Source: Elusimicrobiota bacterium (GTDB lineage: Bacteria > Elusimicrobiota > Elusimicrobia > Elusimicrobiales > UBA9959). From it: DNA of 6,181 nucleotides. The position numbers and the translations under genes are program-made. The DNA is taken from positions 1 to 6,181 of the forward strand of contig JAKLEK010000088.1 of NCBI GenBank assembly GCA_022703115.1, written 5' to 3'. Positions 5,923 to 6,181 of this stretch are shown here, piece by piece (the first letter of the stretch is position 1; every line of letters starts with the position of its first letter). The notes under the pieces were generated by a model. The model had not been told where the DNA came from, ran no database searches, and worked only from the letters and a program-made list of their open reading frames with translations.

Positions 5923-6181
5923 GACGCCCTTCCGGAAGGCAGCATGGCCCGCAGCGCGCGCAGCGCCGCGGTCCGCGCGGTGAAATACAGGAAACCGGTA
6001 AGACCGCTGGAGAACGGGCCGCCGCCCAGGACCTTGCCGCGTATATCCTTCCACGGCGCGTGATGAGGTTCCAGCAGGGCGGCGTCGTCGGAGAACCAGA
6101 CGCCGTCCGCGTCCGTCCCGGTCACCCGGTGCAGGAGGGTCCTGCCTCCGGTCTCATAGGCGGCGCAATCCCCCCTAAGCA
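5919..6181 (-). CDS. Signal-peptidase-like (S24/S26) protein, C-terminal part; 5' end beyond window
   Basis: An open frame enters at 6179 and ends at TGA 5921-5919, giving 86 visible residues. The start lies outside the window; the GTG at 6125 is internal to the domain. The visible pattern is LRGDCAAYE, then GGRTLLHRVTG, then a WFSDDAAL loop and IRGKVLGGG, followed by a mildly hydrophobic tail. This order resembles the C-terminal half of the signal peptidase I / LexA-like fold: GD-vvay, a strand ending HRV, an acidic turn, then GrV. The HRV histidine (visible residue 17, at 6131-6129) sits where ER/archaeal-type signal peptidases have their catalytic His. The catalytic Ser would lie upstream of the window. 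The gene is coupled to the radical SAM gene by a 4-bp overlap. Small peptidases of this kind often sit beside PqqD-like and SPASM proteins, where they may cleave a leader peptide. The family call rests on a short segment. Confidence 0.6.
   Translation of the reverse strand, partial: LRGDCAAYETGGRTLLHRVTGTDADGVWFSDDAALLEPHHAPWKDIRGKVLGGGPFSSGLTGFLYFTARTAALRALRAMLPSGRAS

Noticed and set aside
5923..6054. Longer start for the radical SAM protein at 6054
   Set aside because: The added 44 residues are Arg-rich and overlap the peptidase coding frame. The GTG at 5922 has a ribosome site and the GTGA overlap.

Overview
The window is GC-rich, densely coding bacterial DNA with two divergently oriented blocks. 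There is no mobile element, tRNA, rRNA or CRISPR array that I can see. Isoleucine is often encoded by ATA despite the high GC, and the GTG starts are supported by their sequence context. Large pilin-like proteins with a lamin-tail domain, next to minor pilins, recall Elusimicrobiota or deltaproteobacterial-type lineages. That placement is only an impression from gene content.

Left block (1-4042, minus strand): three genes of a minor-pilin operon, transcribed from 4042 towards 1. First is a very large PilV-like prepilin (about 879 aa) carrying carboxypeptidase-regulatory-like and lamin-tail-like extracellular domains. Next is a PilW/GspJ-like prepilin (174 aa) whose start overlaps the end of the first gene. 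Last is a PilX-like membrane-anchored protein cut by the window edge, whose visible end turns into a cysteine-rich 18-residue tandem repeat. The V-W-X order matches minor pilin operons that prime type IV pilus assembly, so the block probably builds a decorated pilus tip or a related type II secretion/type IV pilus machine.

Middle (4043-4213): a short divergent intergenic region. It holds an 8-bp perfect inverted repeat, a hairpin with a T-run reading on the minus strand, and a TATAAT box just ahead of the kinase gene.

Right block: a plus-strand adenylate kinase-like gene (4214-4864) with a zinc-type LID but an unusual AMP-site segment. Converging on it from the right is a minus-strand pair: the 3' part of a signal-peptidase-like (S24/S26) gene and a radical SAM/SPASM gene, joined by a GTGA overlap. 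A peptidase coupled to a SPASM maturase resembles ribosomal-peptide (RiPP) maturation loci, and the precursor peptide and other partners would lie beyond position 6181. The radical SAM and kinase genes overlap tail to tail by 103 bp.

The most notable points are the peptidase/SPASM pair, the atypical kinase AMP site, the multidomain PilV-like prepilin and the cysteine repeat. None is proven novel from sequence alone.
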